From positions 1 through 64,000 of the forward strand of contig DIXO01000028.1 of assembly GCA_002428735.1 (NCBI GenBank): a DNA stretch of 64,000 nucleotides, read 5' to 3'. The stretch's first letter is position 1, and each line of letters opens with the position of its first letter. The position numbers were made by a program, and so were the translations under genes. The notes beneath the pieces were generated by a model that saw only the letters and a program-made list of their open reading frames with translations, was not told the origin of the DNA and made no database searches. The stretch is from Syntrophaceae bacterium UBA6078. Lineage in GTDB: Bacteria > Desulfobacterota > Syntrophia > Syntrophales > UBA2210. Shown here one piece after another: positions 48,856-58,631 of this stretch.

Positions 48856-49239
48856 ATGAAGGAAGAAGCCGTAAAGTTGTGGGACAGGATACAGAGAGGG
48901 ATGGAAGCGGGGTTCGACGCAGCCCTGTCGGCCGTTCATGCCATTACCGAGAAGGCGGGAGAAGGGATAGAAGTCACGCGGTTGAGACGGGAGAAGGCCA
49001 GACTGGAACTGGTCATTACCCGGCGTCTGGCTGAGTTGGGAAATGCCGTGTATGAAAAAATCGCGGCCGAACGGCTTGACGATATAGCCGCAAAACTGGC
49101 GGTCGGAGATCTGCTGACGGATATCGCGGAGCATGAAGCCCACATGGCGAATATCGATCGGCGGCTTGCGAAGGAACTGAAAAGTAATTCGGATATTGCA
49201 GGGAGCAAGCAGAGCCGCGGGACTGAAAAGACCCAGTAA
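48856..49239 (+). CDS. Helical protein of the stress cluster, unknown
   Basis: 127 residues, almost all alpha-helical with heptads (LRREKARLELVITRRLAELG, LTDIAEHEAHMANIDRRLAK). GGGGAGGTGA precedes the ATG. Placed 20 bp after the J-domain gene, so probably co-expressed. No family or catalytic motif recognised; it may be a structural or adaptor protein. Confidence 0.6.
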   Translation: MKEEAVKLWDRIQRGMEAGFDAALSAVHAITEKAGEGIEVTRLRREKARLELVITRRLAELGNAVYEKIAAERLDDIAAKLAVGDLLTDIAEHEAHMANIDRRLAKELKSNSDIAGSKQSRGTEKTQ

Positions 49240-49444
49240 GATCCCTGCTCCCCATACCGCCGCAGCGGGATTATTCACCTGAAACCGACGCCGCGGTTCG
49301 GCATCGTGAGTCTATGCGGTCCCTTTTCAAACAGCCCGGGCAATAATCCTTGAAATGGACGCGCCTTCACAGGTATCATACGAGCATCTTCTCCATGTAA
49401 CGGGTAAAGCGTATAGACAATCTTTTCACCGAGGAGGATGAACC

Positions 49445-50182
49445 ATGACCAGAACCGTGTTGGCAACGTTTTTTTTGACCGCATTATGCGCCTGTCCGGC
49501 TAGCGCGCAGGAACTCTTTGAAAAGGATATCATCAAGACAACCGCGGGTGATCTCACCGTGACCTTTATCGGCCACGGAACCCTCATGCTTGGCTTCGAG
49601 GGAAAGGTAATCCACGTCGATCCTTACAGCCGTTTGGCTGATTATACAAAGCTCCCCGCCGCCGATATGATCCTGCTTACCCATCATCATGCCGATCATC
49701 TTGATCTTTCCGCCTTGCAGCATGTCAGGAACGATAAAACAACGGTGATCCTGACCTCTCTCTGTGCCGAAAAAGTCGCCGGAGGAATTGTCATGAAGAA
49801 TGGCGATGCCATGACCGTGATGGGGATACCGGTTACGACCATCCCGGCATACAATATTGCGCATAAACGTGATAACGGCCAGCCATTCCACGTGAAGGGG
49901 GAAGGAAACGGCTATGTCCTGAGTTTTGGCGATACGCAGGTATATATCGCCGGAGACACGGAGAATATTCCGGAAATGAAGGCATTGAAGGGGATTGATT
50001 ACGCCTTTCTGCCCATGAACCTGCCCTATACCATGACGCCGGAAATGGTTGCCGACGCTGCCAAGGCTTTCAGGCCCGCTGTGTTATATCCCTATCACTA
50101 CGGGGATACGGACCCTTCGCGGCTGGTTGACTTGCTCAAAGACAGCCCGGATATCGAGGTGCGGATCCGCAGGATGCGATAG
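49445..50182 (+). CDS. Secreted metallo-beta-lactamase-fold hydrolase (UPF0173-like)
   Basis: 245 residues with a signal peptide (VLATFFLTALCACPASAQ). The zinc motif THHHADHLDLSAL and the further ligands in AGDTENIPEMK and YPYHYGDTDP fit the UlaG/UPF0173 branch of the metallo-beta-lactamase superfamily. It would act in the periplasm, perhaps on a lactone or phosphodiester. GAGGAGGATG overlaps the start region. No operon partner. Confidence 0.82.
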   Translation: MTRTVLATFFLTALCACPASAQELFEKDIIKTTAGDLTVTFIGHGTLMLGFEGKVIHVDPYSRLADYTKLPAADMILLTHHHADHLDLSALQHVRNDKTTVILTSLCAEKVAGGIVMKNGDAMTVMGIPVTTIPAYNIAHKRDNGQPFHVKGEGNGYVLSFGDTQVYIAGDTENIPEMKALKGIDYAFLPMNLPYTMTPEMVADAAKAFRPAVLYPYHYGDTDPSRLVDLLKDSPDIEVRIRRMR

Positions 50183-50214
50183 ATGTTTCGCATGCAATTG
50201 TTCGATCCGCCGGC

Positions 50215-50406
50215 ATGGGGCAAGTCATCTTAAAGACGGCCGTTAGGCCCGCGCAGTGCGCCGAGTATGTGGTGGGCGCGCTGGAAAAAGAGGAGTTCTT
50301 TATTCTGCCCCATCCGGAAATTCTGGAATATTTCAAGGCACGGGCCAACAACCATGAACGGTGGCTCGCTCACATGCGCAAAGAGCAGGAGATCTATATC
50401 GGTTAA
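50215..50406 (+). pseudogene. C-terminal remnant of a short-chain dehydrogenase
   Basis: 63 codons resembling the last part of SDR oxidoreductases (AEYVVGALEKEEFFILPHPE, FKARANNHERWLAHMRKEQE). The nucleotide-binding Rossmann part and the YxxxK motif are absent upstream, where the previous gene ends 32 bp away. It is best read as a decayed fragment. Confidence 0.55.
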
Positions 50407-50674
50407 AAGAATTCATTGGACGTTCAAGGATAGCGGGGATACCGGCCGATTTTTCGGTCCGGCATCTCTCAATATCAGGTAAAAAAGACCTCTCTCAGCT
50501 TTTCAGAGGGTACATCCTTATTGAGCACGGCATGCACCGGTTCGGACGATCAATTCGATTAAAGGGGAGTTGTCCTTATTCTTTCTATTATTTCCCTGCA
50601 ACGAACACCTCTCAAGAGAAATAGGTAAGGTGTCCCCGGGTTTCGGATTTACATAAAATTGTCGAGTTCTTCCT

Positions 50675-51973
50675 TCACGCTGTGCGAAACGCGATCTGTT
50701 CCGCCAGTCGAGCGATCACGTGCAAGTATCTCTCAATTAGATAATTATTGGCGCGAGTCGGAAGAATTACACGACTCTGTCTTCGCTCCCGTGCATGAAC
50801 AAGGCAGTTACGAATTTTCGTGAGTTGATCGAAAAGCTTTGGCATCCACATGGTGCACCATGTGTCGATGGTTGTATCCTGTGCGATGCATGGTGGAAGT
50901 TCAAAACCACCTTCAAAGAGAGTAGGCGTACAAAAGAACTCTTTATCGTGAGTTATGTCTTTCCACAAAGCACGAGGATCACAATAGTCCTCTATGACTT
51001 TGCGCATACGGATCTCGTCATTGTGTGTAATTTCTGTGAGTACAGAGAAAAGCTCTGAAAGACGATCTTCAGAACAATCAATCATTGCGGGATCTCGCAA
51101 ATATCGACGCAGTTCCCGTTTTGCCTTTTCATCAACATAGTAAAACCCTGCATACTCAAATACCTGGTAATAATAGATGAAAGCGAATCGTGGGTTGCTA
51201 TCTCGAGCGACCTCAATCAATTGAAGAATAAAATCATCCACAGGAGCAATGGAAAATGCTTGTGGAAACTCCCCGTTAATATAGCGACAGGGCCTTGTCC
51301 TCTCATAGTGGGCATCACTCTCACTTGAACGAATAACGATTTGCGGACTGCGTCGATCATAATATAACATTAACAAATTGAGATGACGTGCTACGGAAGC
51401 GATGTCGAAGGATAAGGGGGCACGGTCGCAACGTAAAATGAAACTACGGGGCTCCTTATTTTTGAAATATCGCTCGGCTGCTGATGGGAGTTCTTCGAGA
51501 CGCTGCACGTCACGAAAAGCTAGCAACTGAGGTGCAACGATGATTCCCGAGTCGGAGGGTAGTCGCCGAAATCCCTTAGCCAAGGTAAACAGCCGATCAG
51601 TTGATTTCTCGTATGAACACTCGTAGGCTGTTCCCTCGAAGTTGAACCGGAATTTCCTGTCGATATACGATTGGAAAGGTTCTTCGTTAGGTGAAAAAAA
51701 TCCGAAAAGAAACTCCACACACCCATCATCAAGATGAAAAATCGCATCGAATTTGTGACGGAAGGCAATGTTATTGATATCGTCAATGATATCTACGTCT
51801 TTAATATCAAAAACAAAACGAACGTCTTCAGTATCCCACGGTCTGTCGATTAAAAGCTGTTCTTCCTGAATTGAGAATTTACATTGCGGGTTGTTCTTTT
51901 TAAACTCTCCAAGGTGCAAATCCTCAAATGAGGGTCTCTCCTGCTGATGCTCGATTTCAGTTTCGGGTACCAT
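50675..51973 (-). CDS. Unknown protein with a C-terminal HEPN-like Rx4H motif
   Basis: 432 residues in a noticeably AT-richer gene than its neighbours, suggesting transfer. The N-terminal half is beta-rich (FVFDIKDVDIIDDINNIAFR, IFHLDDGCVEFLFGFFSPN). The C-terminal half is helical and ends in KIRNCLVHARE (R388 to H393), an R-x4-H pattern of HEPN ribonuclease domains. ApeA-type and other defence proteins share this layout. It stands alone, downstream of a 268-bp gap without a gene. AAGGAG precedes the ATG. Function not established. Confidence 0.7.
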   Translation of the reverse strand: MVPETEIEHQQERPSFEDLHLGEFKKNNPQCKFSIQEEQLLIDRPWDTEDVRFVFDIKDVDIIDDINNIAFRHKFDAIFHLDDGCVEFLFGFFSPNEEPFQSYIDRKFRFNFEGTAYECSYEKSTDRLFTLAKGFRRLPSDSGIIVAPQLLAFRDVQRLEELPSAAERYFKNKEPRSFILRCDRAPLSFDIASVARHLNLLMLYYDRRSPQIVIRSSESDAHYERTRPCRYINGEFPQAFSIAPVDDFILQLIEVARDSNPRFAFIYYYQVFEYAGFYYVDEKAKRELRRYLRDPAMIDCSEDRLSELFSVLTEITHNDEIRMRKVIEDYCDPRALWKDITHDKEFFCTPTLFEGGFELPPCIAQDTTIDTWCTMWMPKLFDQLTKIRNCLVHARERRQSRVILPTRANNYLIERYLHVIARLAEQIAFRTA

Positions 51974-52084
51974 TACTTGTCTCCTTCTTGTGAGTTATGG
52001 GATCAGGTCTTGCTTTTTGCCTTCTCGAGTCCATGCAAATGTTGATAGACCTGAACCTTAGTCATGAAGTTCTAGCTTCGCCTT

Positions 52085-53581
52085 TTATCCAACCACAGGC
52101 GGCCTCTTGTCGAACCAAGGCTGTGCCTGTTCCAGTTGGGCCGCCAGGCGGAACAGTGTCGCTTCGTCTCCGAAGCGCCCGATGAACTGGACCCCGCAGG
52201 GCAGGCCCTCGTCCGTCCAGTGCAGGGGCATGGACATCGCGGGCTGGCCGGTGAAATTGGCTAACTGCGTGAAGGGGGTCTTCGAGAGGCTCTGCACCGC
52301 GAGTGTGTCCACGATCCCGGACAGTTTCAGCAATTTCCCCAGCCCCATCGAGTTTACTATAGTCAGGAGGGCGCGCTCGGCCGGTTTCGGTTTCAGCTCC
52401 CCGATCCTGACGGGAGGGGACGCGGTGGTCGGCGTGAGGTAGAGGTCGTACGTCTTGTGAAACCGCCCCATCGTCCGGGCGGCCATTCCCCATTCGCGCA
52501 TCTGCTCCACGAAATAGCCAGCGGAATACGTGCGGCCAAGGAGCCCGAGGGTCCACGTCAGCGCCTCCACGTCGCTCCGTTTCGCCTTTCTACCCAGTAT
52601 GAGCTCCAGTTCCTCGATGTCTGCCGCGATCTCCCCCATGTACATGGTGAGGTAACTGGTTGCCAGGGCCTTTCCGTCGATCGCCGGGCGATCCTCTATG
52701 ACCGTGTGTCCCAGGCCTTCGAGAAGCCGGGCCGTTTCCTCTACGGCCCGCGCGCACTCGGGGTGAACCTCTGTATCGAGGGGAGAGTGCGTGTTGAAAG
52801 CGATCTTCAGAGAACCGGGCTCTCTGGTGATCTCCTCCATGTACGGCCGCTCCGGCAGCGGGATGATATAGGGAGCCCCCGCATCCGCCCCGCAGGTCGC
52901 GTCCAGCATGGCCGCGCTGTCCCGGACGGAACGGCTGATGACATGCTCGACGACGGCGCCCTGCCAGATCGCCCCGTGGTCCGGACCGGTCGGGTTGCGG
53001 CCCCGCGTCGGTTTGAGCCCGAAGAGGGCGCAGCACGACGCGGGGATTCGGATCGAGCCGCCGCCGTCTCCCCCCGAGGCGATGGGGACCATGCCGCTTG
53101 CCACGGCGGCCGCGGAGCCTCCGCTCGACCCGCCCGGTGTGTGGTCGGTATTCCAGGGATTGCGGGTCGGACCATACATCTCGGGCTCCGTGATCCCCAT
53201 CAGGCCAAACTCCGGGCAGTTGGTCTTCCCCATGATCACGATGCCGGCCTTCTTGAACCGCTTGACCAACTCGCAATTCTCATCCGGGATATAGTTTCTG
53301 TACGCCCTGCTCCCACCGGTCAGGGGTACGCCGGCGTATGCCGCCACCAAGTCTTTCAGGAGAAAGGGAACCCCGGTGAAGGGCCCTTCGGGGAGGCCTT
53401 TCTCGATATCGTTTCGCGCCAGGTCGAACATGGGGGTTATGACAGCGTTCAGCGCGGGGTTGAGCTTCTCGATCCGGCTGATCGCCTCTTCGCACAGCTC
53501 CGCGGGGGAGACTTCCTTCTTTCTGACAAGTCCGGCCATCCCGAGGCCGTCGTAACGGCCGTATTCCTTGAATGCGCCCAT
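52085..53581 (-). CDS. Amidase-signature-family hydrolase
   Basis: 498 residues. The Ser-cisSer-Lys triad is visible: K76 in VPFLLKDL, the cis-serine in GGSSGGSAAAV (150-160) and the nucleophile near S176 in GDGGGSIRIPAS. It would hydrolyse an amide such as a drug-like or cyclic amide; the 6-aminohexanoate-dimer hydrolase branch is a possible relative. It is not the tRNA amidotransferase GatA, as no gatB or gatC is nearby. GAGGGC precedes the start. Confidence 0.88.
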   Translation of the reverse strand: MGAFKEYGRYDGLGMAGLVRKKEVSPAELCEEAISRIEKLNPALNAVITPMFDLARNDIEKGLPEGPFTGVPFLLKDLVAAYAGVPLTGGSRAYRNYIPDENCELVKRFKKAGIVIMGKTNCPEFGLMGITEPEMYGPTRNPWNTDHTPGGSSGGSAAAVASGMVPIASGGDGGGSIRIPASCCALFGLKPTRGRNPTGPDHGAIWQGAVVEHVISRSVRDSAAMLDATCGADAGAPYIIPLPERPYMEEITREPGSLKIAFNTHSPLDTEVHPECARAVEETARLLEGLGHTVIEDRPAIDGKALATSYLTMYMGEIAADIEELELILGRKAKRSDVEALTWTLGLLGRTYSAGYFVEQMREWGMAARTMGRFHKTYDLYLTPTTASPPVRIGELKPKPAERALLTIVNSMGLGKLLKLSGIVDTLAVQSLSKTPFTQLANFTGQPAMSMPLHWTDEGLPCGVQFIGRFGDEATLFRLAAQLEQAQPWFDKRPPVVG

Positions 53582-53670
53582 ACCGATGCCCTCCCTTCAT
53601 GCAACCGTGAAAGCGACTGCTCGCCTGCCATACAGAAACGCATGCATACCGCAACGGCTGCTGCAGATCG

Positions 53671-55008
53671 CTATATGTCCTTCAGCAGCCGGTTCGATGG
53701 AGACTGCGCCACTTCGTCCCTGAAGGCGCGCAGTATCTCGGAAAGGGTTTTTGCCTCATCGGTCTGGGCCACGGGGATCCTGTCCGTTCCTCTGTCATCG
53801 AGCGAATCAATCACAAACCGTATGGTCAGGGTGCCGATGTCGCGGGCGGGCTGGTAGGCAGGTTCTTTGTATTCCTCGGTCTGGGTGTCGGAGACGATCC
53901 CGCACGCCCCCAGTTCGTACAATATCTGGTGCACCAGGCGAATGGGAATTTCAAGACGGTGGGAGATCTGCGTGGCCGTGAGCGGCTTTTCCCCCGCCGC
54001 GAAATTCAAGACCAGCAGGTGGGCGATCTGCAGAGAGAGGAGCTGTTTGAAGGAGACGCTGATATTGAGGGAGTCGGGCTCAAATTCATAGGTATCCACA
54101 TTCTGATGGGCAAAGGAAAACTCCGCTCCGAAGAGAACGATCAGCCAGCTCAGCTGGAGCCAGATGAGAAACAGGGGGAGCGCCGCGAAGCTTCCATAGA
54201 TGGCGTTGTATTTCGCGGCGCCCACTTGAAATGTGATATAGCCGAACTGGACAATTTGGTAGATGGTTCCCGCGATGATACCGGCCAGGAGACCCGATTT
54301 GAAGTTCACCTTGGTGTTGGGCATGAATATATAGAGAAAGGTGAACAGAACCCAGATAATGCCGTAGGGGAGCGCTTTCAGCACGAACGAAATGAGGGGG
54401 CTGAATACCCCCAGGAGGGAAATCTTTTCCATGATCAGCGTTACCTGCGTGGTGATGAAGACCGTGATGCTGCTCGAAGCAATCATGAGAACCGGTCCGA
54501 GGAGCATGACGGAAAGGTAGTCGCTGAATTTTCTTCCCCAGCTTCTTGCCTCTCGTATCCCCCAGATATCATTGAATGACGCTTCAATATTGCTGAGGAC
54601 CTTGACGACCGCCCAGAAGAGGACAATAATACCGACACCGGCGATGAGCCCTCCTCTCGTGTTGGTGAGCAGTGAATCGGCAAAGGTGATGACCTGCGTA
54701 ATGACTTCTTCCTGACCCTGGAACTGTTCCAGGAGCTGCTGTTCGAGGCGCTTGTCGAAACCGAATCCCTTCGCAATACCGAAGGCCATTGCCACCACGG
54801 GGACGATGGAGATCAGGGAATAAAAAGTCAGGGCCGATGCCCTGAGCTGGCATTTGTCCTCGTCGAATCCGCGTACGGACAGGAGGAAAACCCGCAACTG
54901 CTTGACAAGAAAAGATTGCTTCCGCGGCAGATCCTTCAGGCGCACCCGCCAGATATCGCCTTTGATGAAACTGATAAACCGCGACACGGCATCTCTGATA
55001 TTCTTCAT
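53671..55008 (-). CDS. YihY/UPF0761-family inner-membrane protein with a C-terminal winged helix
   Basis: 445 residues. The N-terminal 310 are the six-segment YihY domain (QLRASALTFYSLISIVPVVA, GLIAGVGIIVLFWAVVKVLS, IWLQLSWLIVLFGAEFSFA). The rest is a winged-helix-like domain (TATQISHRLEIPIRLVHQIL). The family was once misnamed RNase BN; its function is unknown. The C-terminal extension suggests cytoplasmic DNA or protein binding. No partner gene. Confidence 0.85.
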   Translation of the reverse strand: MKNIRDAVSRFISFIKGDIWRVRLKDLPRKQSFLVKQLRVFLLSVRGFDEDKCQLRASALTFYSLISIVPVVAMAFGIAKGFGFDKRLEQQLLEQFQGQEEVITQVITFADSLLTNTRGGLIAGVGIIVLFWAVVKVLSNIEASFNDIWGIREARSWGRKFSDYLSVMLLGPVLMIASSSITVFITTQVTLIMEKISLLGVFSPLISFVLKALPYGIIWVLFTFLYIFMPNTKVNFKSGLLAGIIAGTIYQIVQFGYITFQVGAAKYNAIYGSFAALPLFLIWLQLSWLIVLFGAEFSFAHQNVDTYEFEPDSLNISVSFKQLLSLQIAHLLVLNFAAGEKPLTATQISHRLEIPIRLVHQILYELGACGIVSDTQTEEYKEPAYQPARDIGTLTIRFVIDSLDDRGTDRIPVAQTDEAKTLSEILRAFRDEVAQSPSNRLLKDI

Positions 55009-55214
55009 GGATTATTCCCCCTGAGAAGCACTTTCCATATAAGAGAGACAATACACTCCCGGAATGTTTTGTCAAAGGAATTATGTACAGTTGCAGGTAA
55101 GAGAGCATGTTCCACAGAAATCAAGCATTTGACGCCGGGTAAAAGTTTTGATAGAAAACTTCTTCCACCGTGCGTATGCAGATGGAATGATTGTCCTCAT
55201 GAGGCGACCCGGAT

Positions 55215-56675
55215 ATGACCCAGAGAAATCTTGACAGACTGTTCAACCCGAAAAGCATCGCCATGATAGGGGCCTCTGCAACCCCCGTCAAATGGGGATT
55301 CATCGTCCTTCTGAATATCCTCAAAGAGGGGTTCACGGGCCCGGTTTATCCGGTCAACCCGAAGCTTGAAACGATCCTCGGTGTTCCCTGCTACCCTTCA
55401 CTCCAGGCCATACCGGGTCCGGTGGACTGTGCCGTTATCACCACGCCGGCCCTCACCGTATCGGCATTGATCGATGAATGTGGCCGGAAGGGGGTGGGCA
55501 ATGTCGTTGTGATCACCTCCGGGTTCAGTGAAACGGGCTCCGAGGGGACCCTGATGGAGCGGGAAATCGTTGAGAAGGCCCGCGGATACGGGATGAACCT
55601 GGTGGGGCCCAATACCATGGGCGTTTTCAGCGCCGGATGCAACCTTCACGCCCTGATGCCGCCGGTGGTACCCCTGCACGGCGGTATTTCCATGTTTTCT
55701 CAAAGTGGCAATGTCGGCGTCCAGATGCTCTATTGGGGAAATAATAAGGGGATCGGATTCGAGAAGTTTGTCAGCAGCGGGAATGAGGGTGATCTGAAAT
55801 GTGAGGATTACCTGACCTATTTTGCCGGGGACACGGATACGAAAGTCATCCTCGGCTACATGGAAGGCCTGGACCCCGGCTCACATCTCTACCGGGTGGC
55901 GCGGCGGGTGAGCCGGGAGAAACCGGTCCTGATCTTCAAGGGGGGACGGACCCAGACAGGGGGCACGGCGGCGGCATCCCACAGCGGCGCCATGGCCGTC
56001 TCGTCCCGGGTTCTGCGCGCGGCCTTTCGCCAGGCGGGAATCATCGAGATCGAAGACAGCCAGGGGCTGGTTGACTGCGCCAAGGCCTTTTCGGCCTGTC
56101 CCATTCCCCGGGGCAACCGCGTGGGCATCCTGACCCGCGGCGGGGGCTGGGGGGTGATCACCGCGGATGCCTGTGAAGAAAACGGCCTAGTCATTCCGAG
56201 GCTTTCCGATACGCTCATGGAGCGGCTCAACAGGGTACTCCCTCCCTACTGGAGCCATGGGAATCCCGTGGATATGGCGGCGGTTATCACCTCGGAACCC
56301 TATCTGGAATGTCTCAAGGCACTGGCCGGGTGGGACGAGGTGGATTCCGTGATCGCCCTGGGGGGCTTTATCCAGGGCGCCATGGATTTCAACACCACTG
56401 TGGAAGAAGGCCCCACGGAACTGAAAGAGACGGTCGCCTTCGCCCGTGAATTTGCGAAGGAATATACCGCGCAGGACGATGTTGTTCTGGAAGAGACGCG
56501 GCGACTCTCCGAAGAGACGGGAAAACCGATCATCGTGGTAACCTTGGGGGACTATGACAATCACCGCTCGGGTCTGATGAATCACCGGGTCGTTTCGTAT
56601 CCCACGCCGGAGCGCGCCGTCCGCGCGCTGAAGAGGATGGTGGACTATCGGCGGTTCCTCGATTCTCCCGCCTGA
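55215..56675 (+). CDS. NDP-forming acyl-CoA synthetase-like protein, alpha part only
   Basis: 486 residues. A CoA-binding Rossmann domain (SIAMIGASATPVKWGF) is followed by succinyl-CoA synthetase-like domains. The likely phospho-histidine lies in AASHSGAMAVSS (about residue 257-268). The ATP-grasp beta subunit is neither fused nor adjacent, unlike typical acetate:CoA ligases (ADP-forming). It may pair with a distant beta subunit. It is convergent with a homologous gene at 56798. Confidence 0.8.
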   Translation: MTQRNLDRLFNPKSIAMIGASATPVKWGFIVLLNILKEGFTGPVYPVNPKLETILGVPCYPSLQAIPGPVDCAVITTPALTVSALIDECGRKGVGNVVVITSGFSETGSEGTLMEREIVEKARGYGMNLVGPNTMGVFSAGCNLHALMPPVVPLHGGISMFSQSGNVGVQMLYWGNNKGIGFEKFVSSGNEGDLKCEDYLTYFAGDTDTKVILGYMEGLDPGSHLYRVARRVSREKPVLIFKGGRTQTGGTAAASHSGAMAVSSRVLRAAFRQAGIIEIEDSQGLVDCAKAFSACPIPRGNRVGILTRGGGWGVITADACEENGLVIPRLSDTLMERLNRVLPPYWSHGNPVDMAAVITSEPYLECLKALAGWDEVDSVIALGGFIQGAMDFNTTVEEGPTELKETVAFAREFAKEYTAQDDVVLEETRRLSEETGKPIIVVTLGDYDNHRSGLMNHRVVSYPTPERAVRALKRMVDYRRFLDSPA

Positions 56676-56797
56676 ATGATACCCGCCCCACACGATATGA
56701 ATCAGGAAAATCTATCTGAAAACAAAGGGAGACCAGTGATCCCCCTGTCTGAGGCGGTGGAGAATACCCCTGTCATCGCCATGCCGTGCTATTCCCG

Positions 56798-58249
56798 TTA
56801 GGGCAAATTGTCTCGCCATGTGTAATATTCCAGCAGGGCTGCCAGGGCGCGGGCGGCGCGCTCCGGTCCCGGATAGATCGGCACTCCCCGCTCAAGAAGA
56901 CCCTTCAGCATTCTCTCCTGAAGGCTCCGGTAGGTATACCCGATAATTGGTTTAGCGTGCGTTTGTGTGAGGCTGAAAAAGGACTCAACGTTCCGGTCCG
57001 TCAATTTTTCAACCTCTCCCGGGATCTTTTCCGGGGGAACAGCCATGTTTTTCATGCCCCGCTCTATAAAGGTCTCCGGCGTCAGGAAATAGACGAGGAG
57101 CATGTCCGCGTTCTCCTCCTGCAGCAGGATATCCGGTATCCGGTGGAAGTCATCCATCGGGTTTTTGCTGAATGTCATGTCCACGGGATTATTCGTGCTG
57201 GCCGTTTTCGGGATGATTGCGCGGAGCTTCCGGATCGTATCGGGCGACAGGGAGGGGAGCGTCAGTCCCGCCCGCCCCAGTGCGTCTGCCGCCACCGCGC
57301 CCGGCCCTCCTGAGTGGGTCTGGACAATGACACGGTTTCCCCCCGGTCTGGGGAGTGTTCCCAGGGCGAGACAGAAATCGAAAAGCTCGGACAGGGTTTG
57401 CGCCCGTATAATGCCGCTCTGACGAAACATGCCGTCGTATATCCCGTCGGGGCCCGCCATCGCTCCCGTGTGCGATGATCCCGCTCGCCTGCCGGTCTCG
57501 GAACCGCCCACATAGAGGGCAACGATCGGCTTATGGGGCGTGATCGCCCGCGCCGTTTCCATGAATTTGCGCCCGCGGGTGATCCCTTCGACGTACAGCG
57601 CGATCACCTTTGTCTTCGGGCAGGCGCCGAGATATTCCATGCAGTCGATGATATCGATGTTGGCCTCGTTCCCGACACTCAAAGCGGTGCTGAATCCCAT
57701 GCCGTGACGATGGAGATAATTGAACATCTGCGTGACGAAGCTCCCGCTCTGTGAGGCCAGACCCACAAATCCCGGAGGTCCCTCTGCCGGGAGGGGGGTG
57801 GGATTCAGTCTGATATGGGGATTTGTCACGCCGAGGCAGTTCGGCCCCAGAAACCGGATGCCGTATTTGTCGGCTATCTGCTCAAGCCGCTTCTGCATGG
57901 CCGCTCCCTCGGCGCCCGCCTCCTTGAATCCTCCGGATACCACGATCGCACGGCGAACCCCTTTTCTTCCGCATTCCTCCATTGTCTGGCAGACCACGTC
58001 CGTGGGAAGGACGATGATTGCCAGGTCGGGGACCTCCGGGAGATCCGCAATGCTCCGGTATGCCCTGTGCCCGCGCACCTGTTTCTCGGTGAGATGGATG
58101 GGGTAGATCGTCCCTTCGTATCGCAGGTCCTCCATAGAGGACAGCATGATCGATCCCATGCGCATGAAATTGTTCGAAGCGCCGAAAAAAGCGATGCTCC
58201 GGGGATTGGCGATACGATAGAGTGGACTTTCTTCGATGGTTGTGATCAT
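56798..58249 (-). CDS. NDP-forming acyl-CoA synthetase-like protein 2, alpha part only
   Basis: 483 residues from ATG 58249, chosen over upstream starts because AGAAGGAAG precedes it. SIAFFGASNNFMRMGS is the CoA-binding motif and GSSHTGAMAGPDG the phospho-histidine motif. It shares the domain plan of the gene at 55215 but is only moderately similar and runs in the opposite direction, so the pair is an old duplication. No beta subunit nearby. Confidence 0.8.
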   Translation of the reverse strand: MITTIEESPLYRIANPRSIAFFGASNNFMRMGSIMLSSMEDLRYEGTIYPIHLTEKQVRGHRAYRSIADLPEVPDLAIIVLPTDVVCQTMEECGRKGVRRAIVVSGGFKEAGAEGAAMQKRLEQIADKYGIRFLGPNCLGVTNPHIRLNPTPLPAEGPPGFVGLASQSGSFVTQMFNYLHRHGMGFSTALSVGNEANIDIIDCMEYLGACPKTKVIALYVEGITRGRKFMETARAITPHKPIVALYVGGSETGRRAGSSHTGAMAGPDGIYDGMFRQSGIIRAQTLSELFDFCLALGTLPRPGGNRVIVQTHSGGPGAVAADALGRAGLTLPSLSPDTIRKLRAIIPKTASTNNPVDMTFSKNPMDDFHRIPDILLQEENADMLLVYFLTPETFIERGMKNMAVPPEKIPGEVEKLTDRNVESFFSLTQTHAKPIIGYTYRSLQERMLKGLLERGVPIYPGPERAARALAALLEYYTWRDNLP

Positions 58250-58631
58250 AGGCTTCCTTCTCTGGTAGCGAGGCGGCGCGCAATCGGATACTGTGAGAGC
58301 AACTCGCACAGAAAGAGATTTCTTTTTATGAGAAAGCGATTCTGCTCGGAGACGCCATGTGCCGGGCAGTCTAATACCAGATAACCGTTCGTCATTCAAT
58401 CAAAAATCTTCCCTCACGGTAGTGGAGGGAGTATCTTCAGACTCTTATTGCCGCTCTCCTTTTACAAAGGTCGTGGAGGCGGAAAAATTTTTACATCCAT
58501 TGGAGAACACTAACGAATGAAGGTTGTTCTTTCATGATTTGTTAACGACGCCTTCTCTCTCTGCCGGTATTGCTTTACATACCGTTTTTCGGTAATCTCT
58601 TACTCAACCAAGAAGGAGGTCTGAGCCGCTC
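58250..58631 (+). other. Intergenic region before the DUF1847 gene
   Basis: About 380 bp without a supported gene. The minus-strand frame of the CoA-ligase gene stays open here to 58399 but has no ribosome-binding site. AAGGAGG (58611-58617) is the ribosome-binding site of the next gene; TTTACA near 58571 is at best a weak promoter element. Confidence 0.35.

Noticed and set aside
50437..50674. Possible REP or transposase remnant near AAGGTGTCCCC
   Set aside because: The GGTGTCCCC string resembles one arm of element C, but no second arm or transposase sequence is visible, so it was not annotated.
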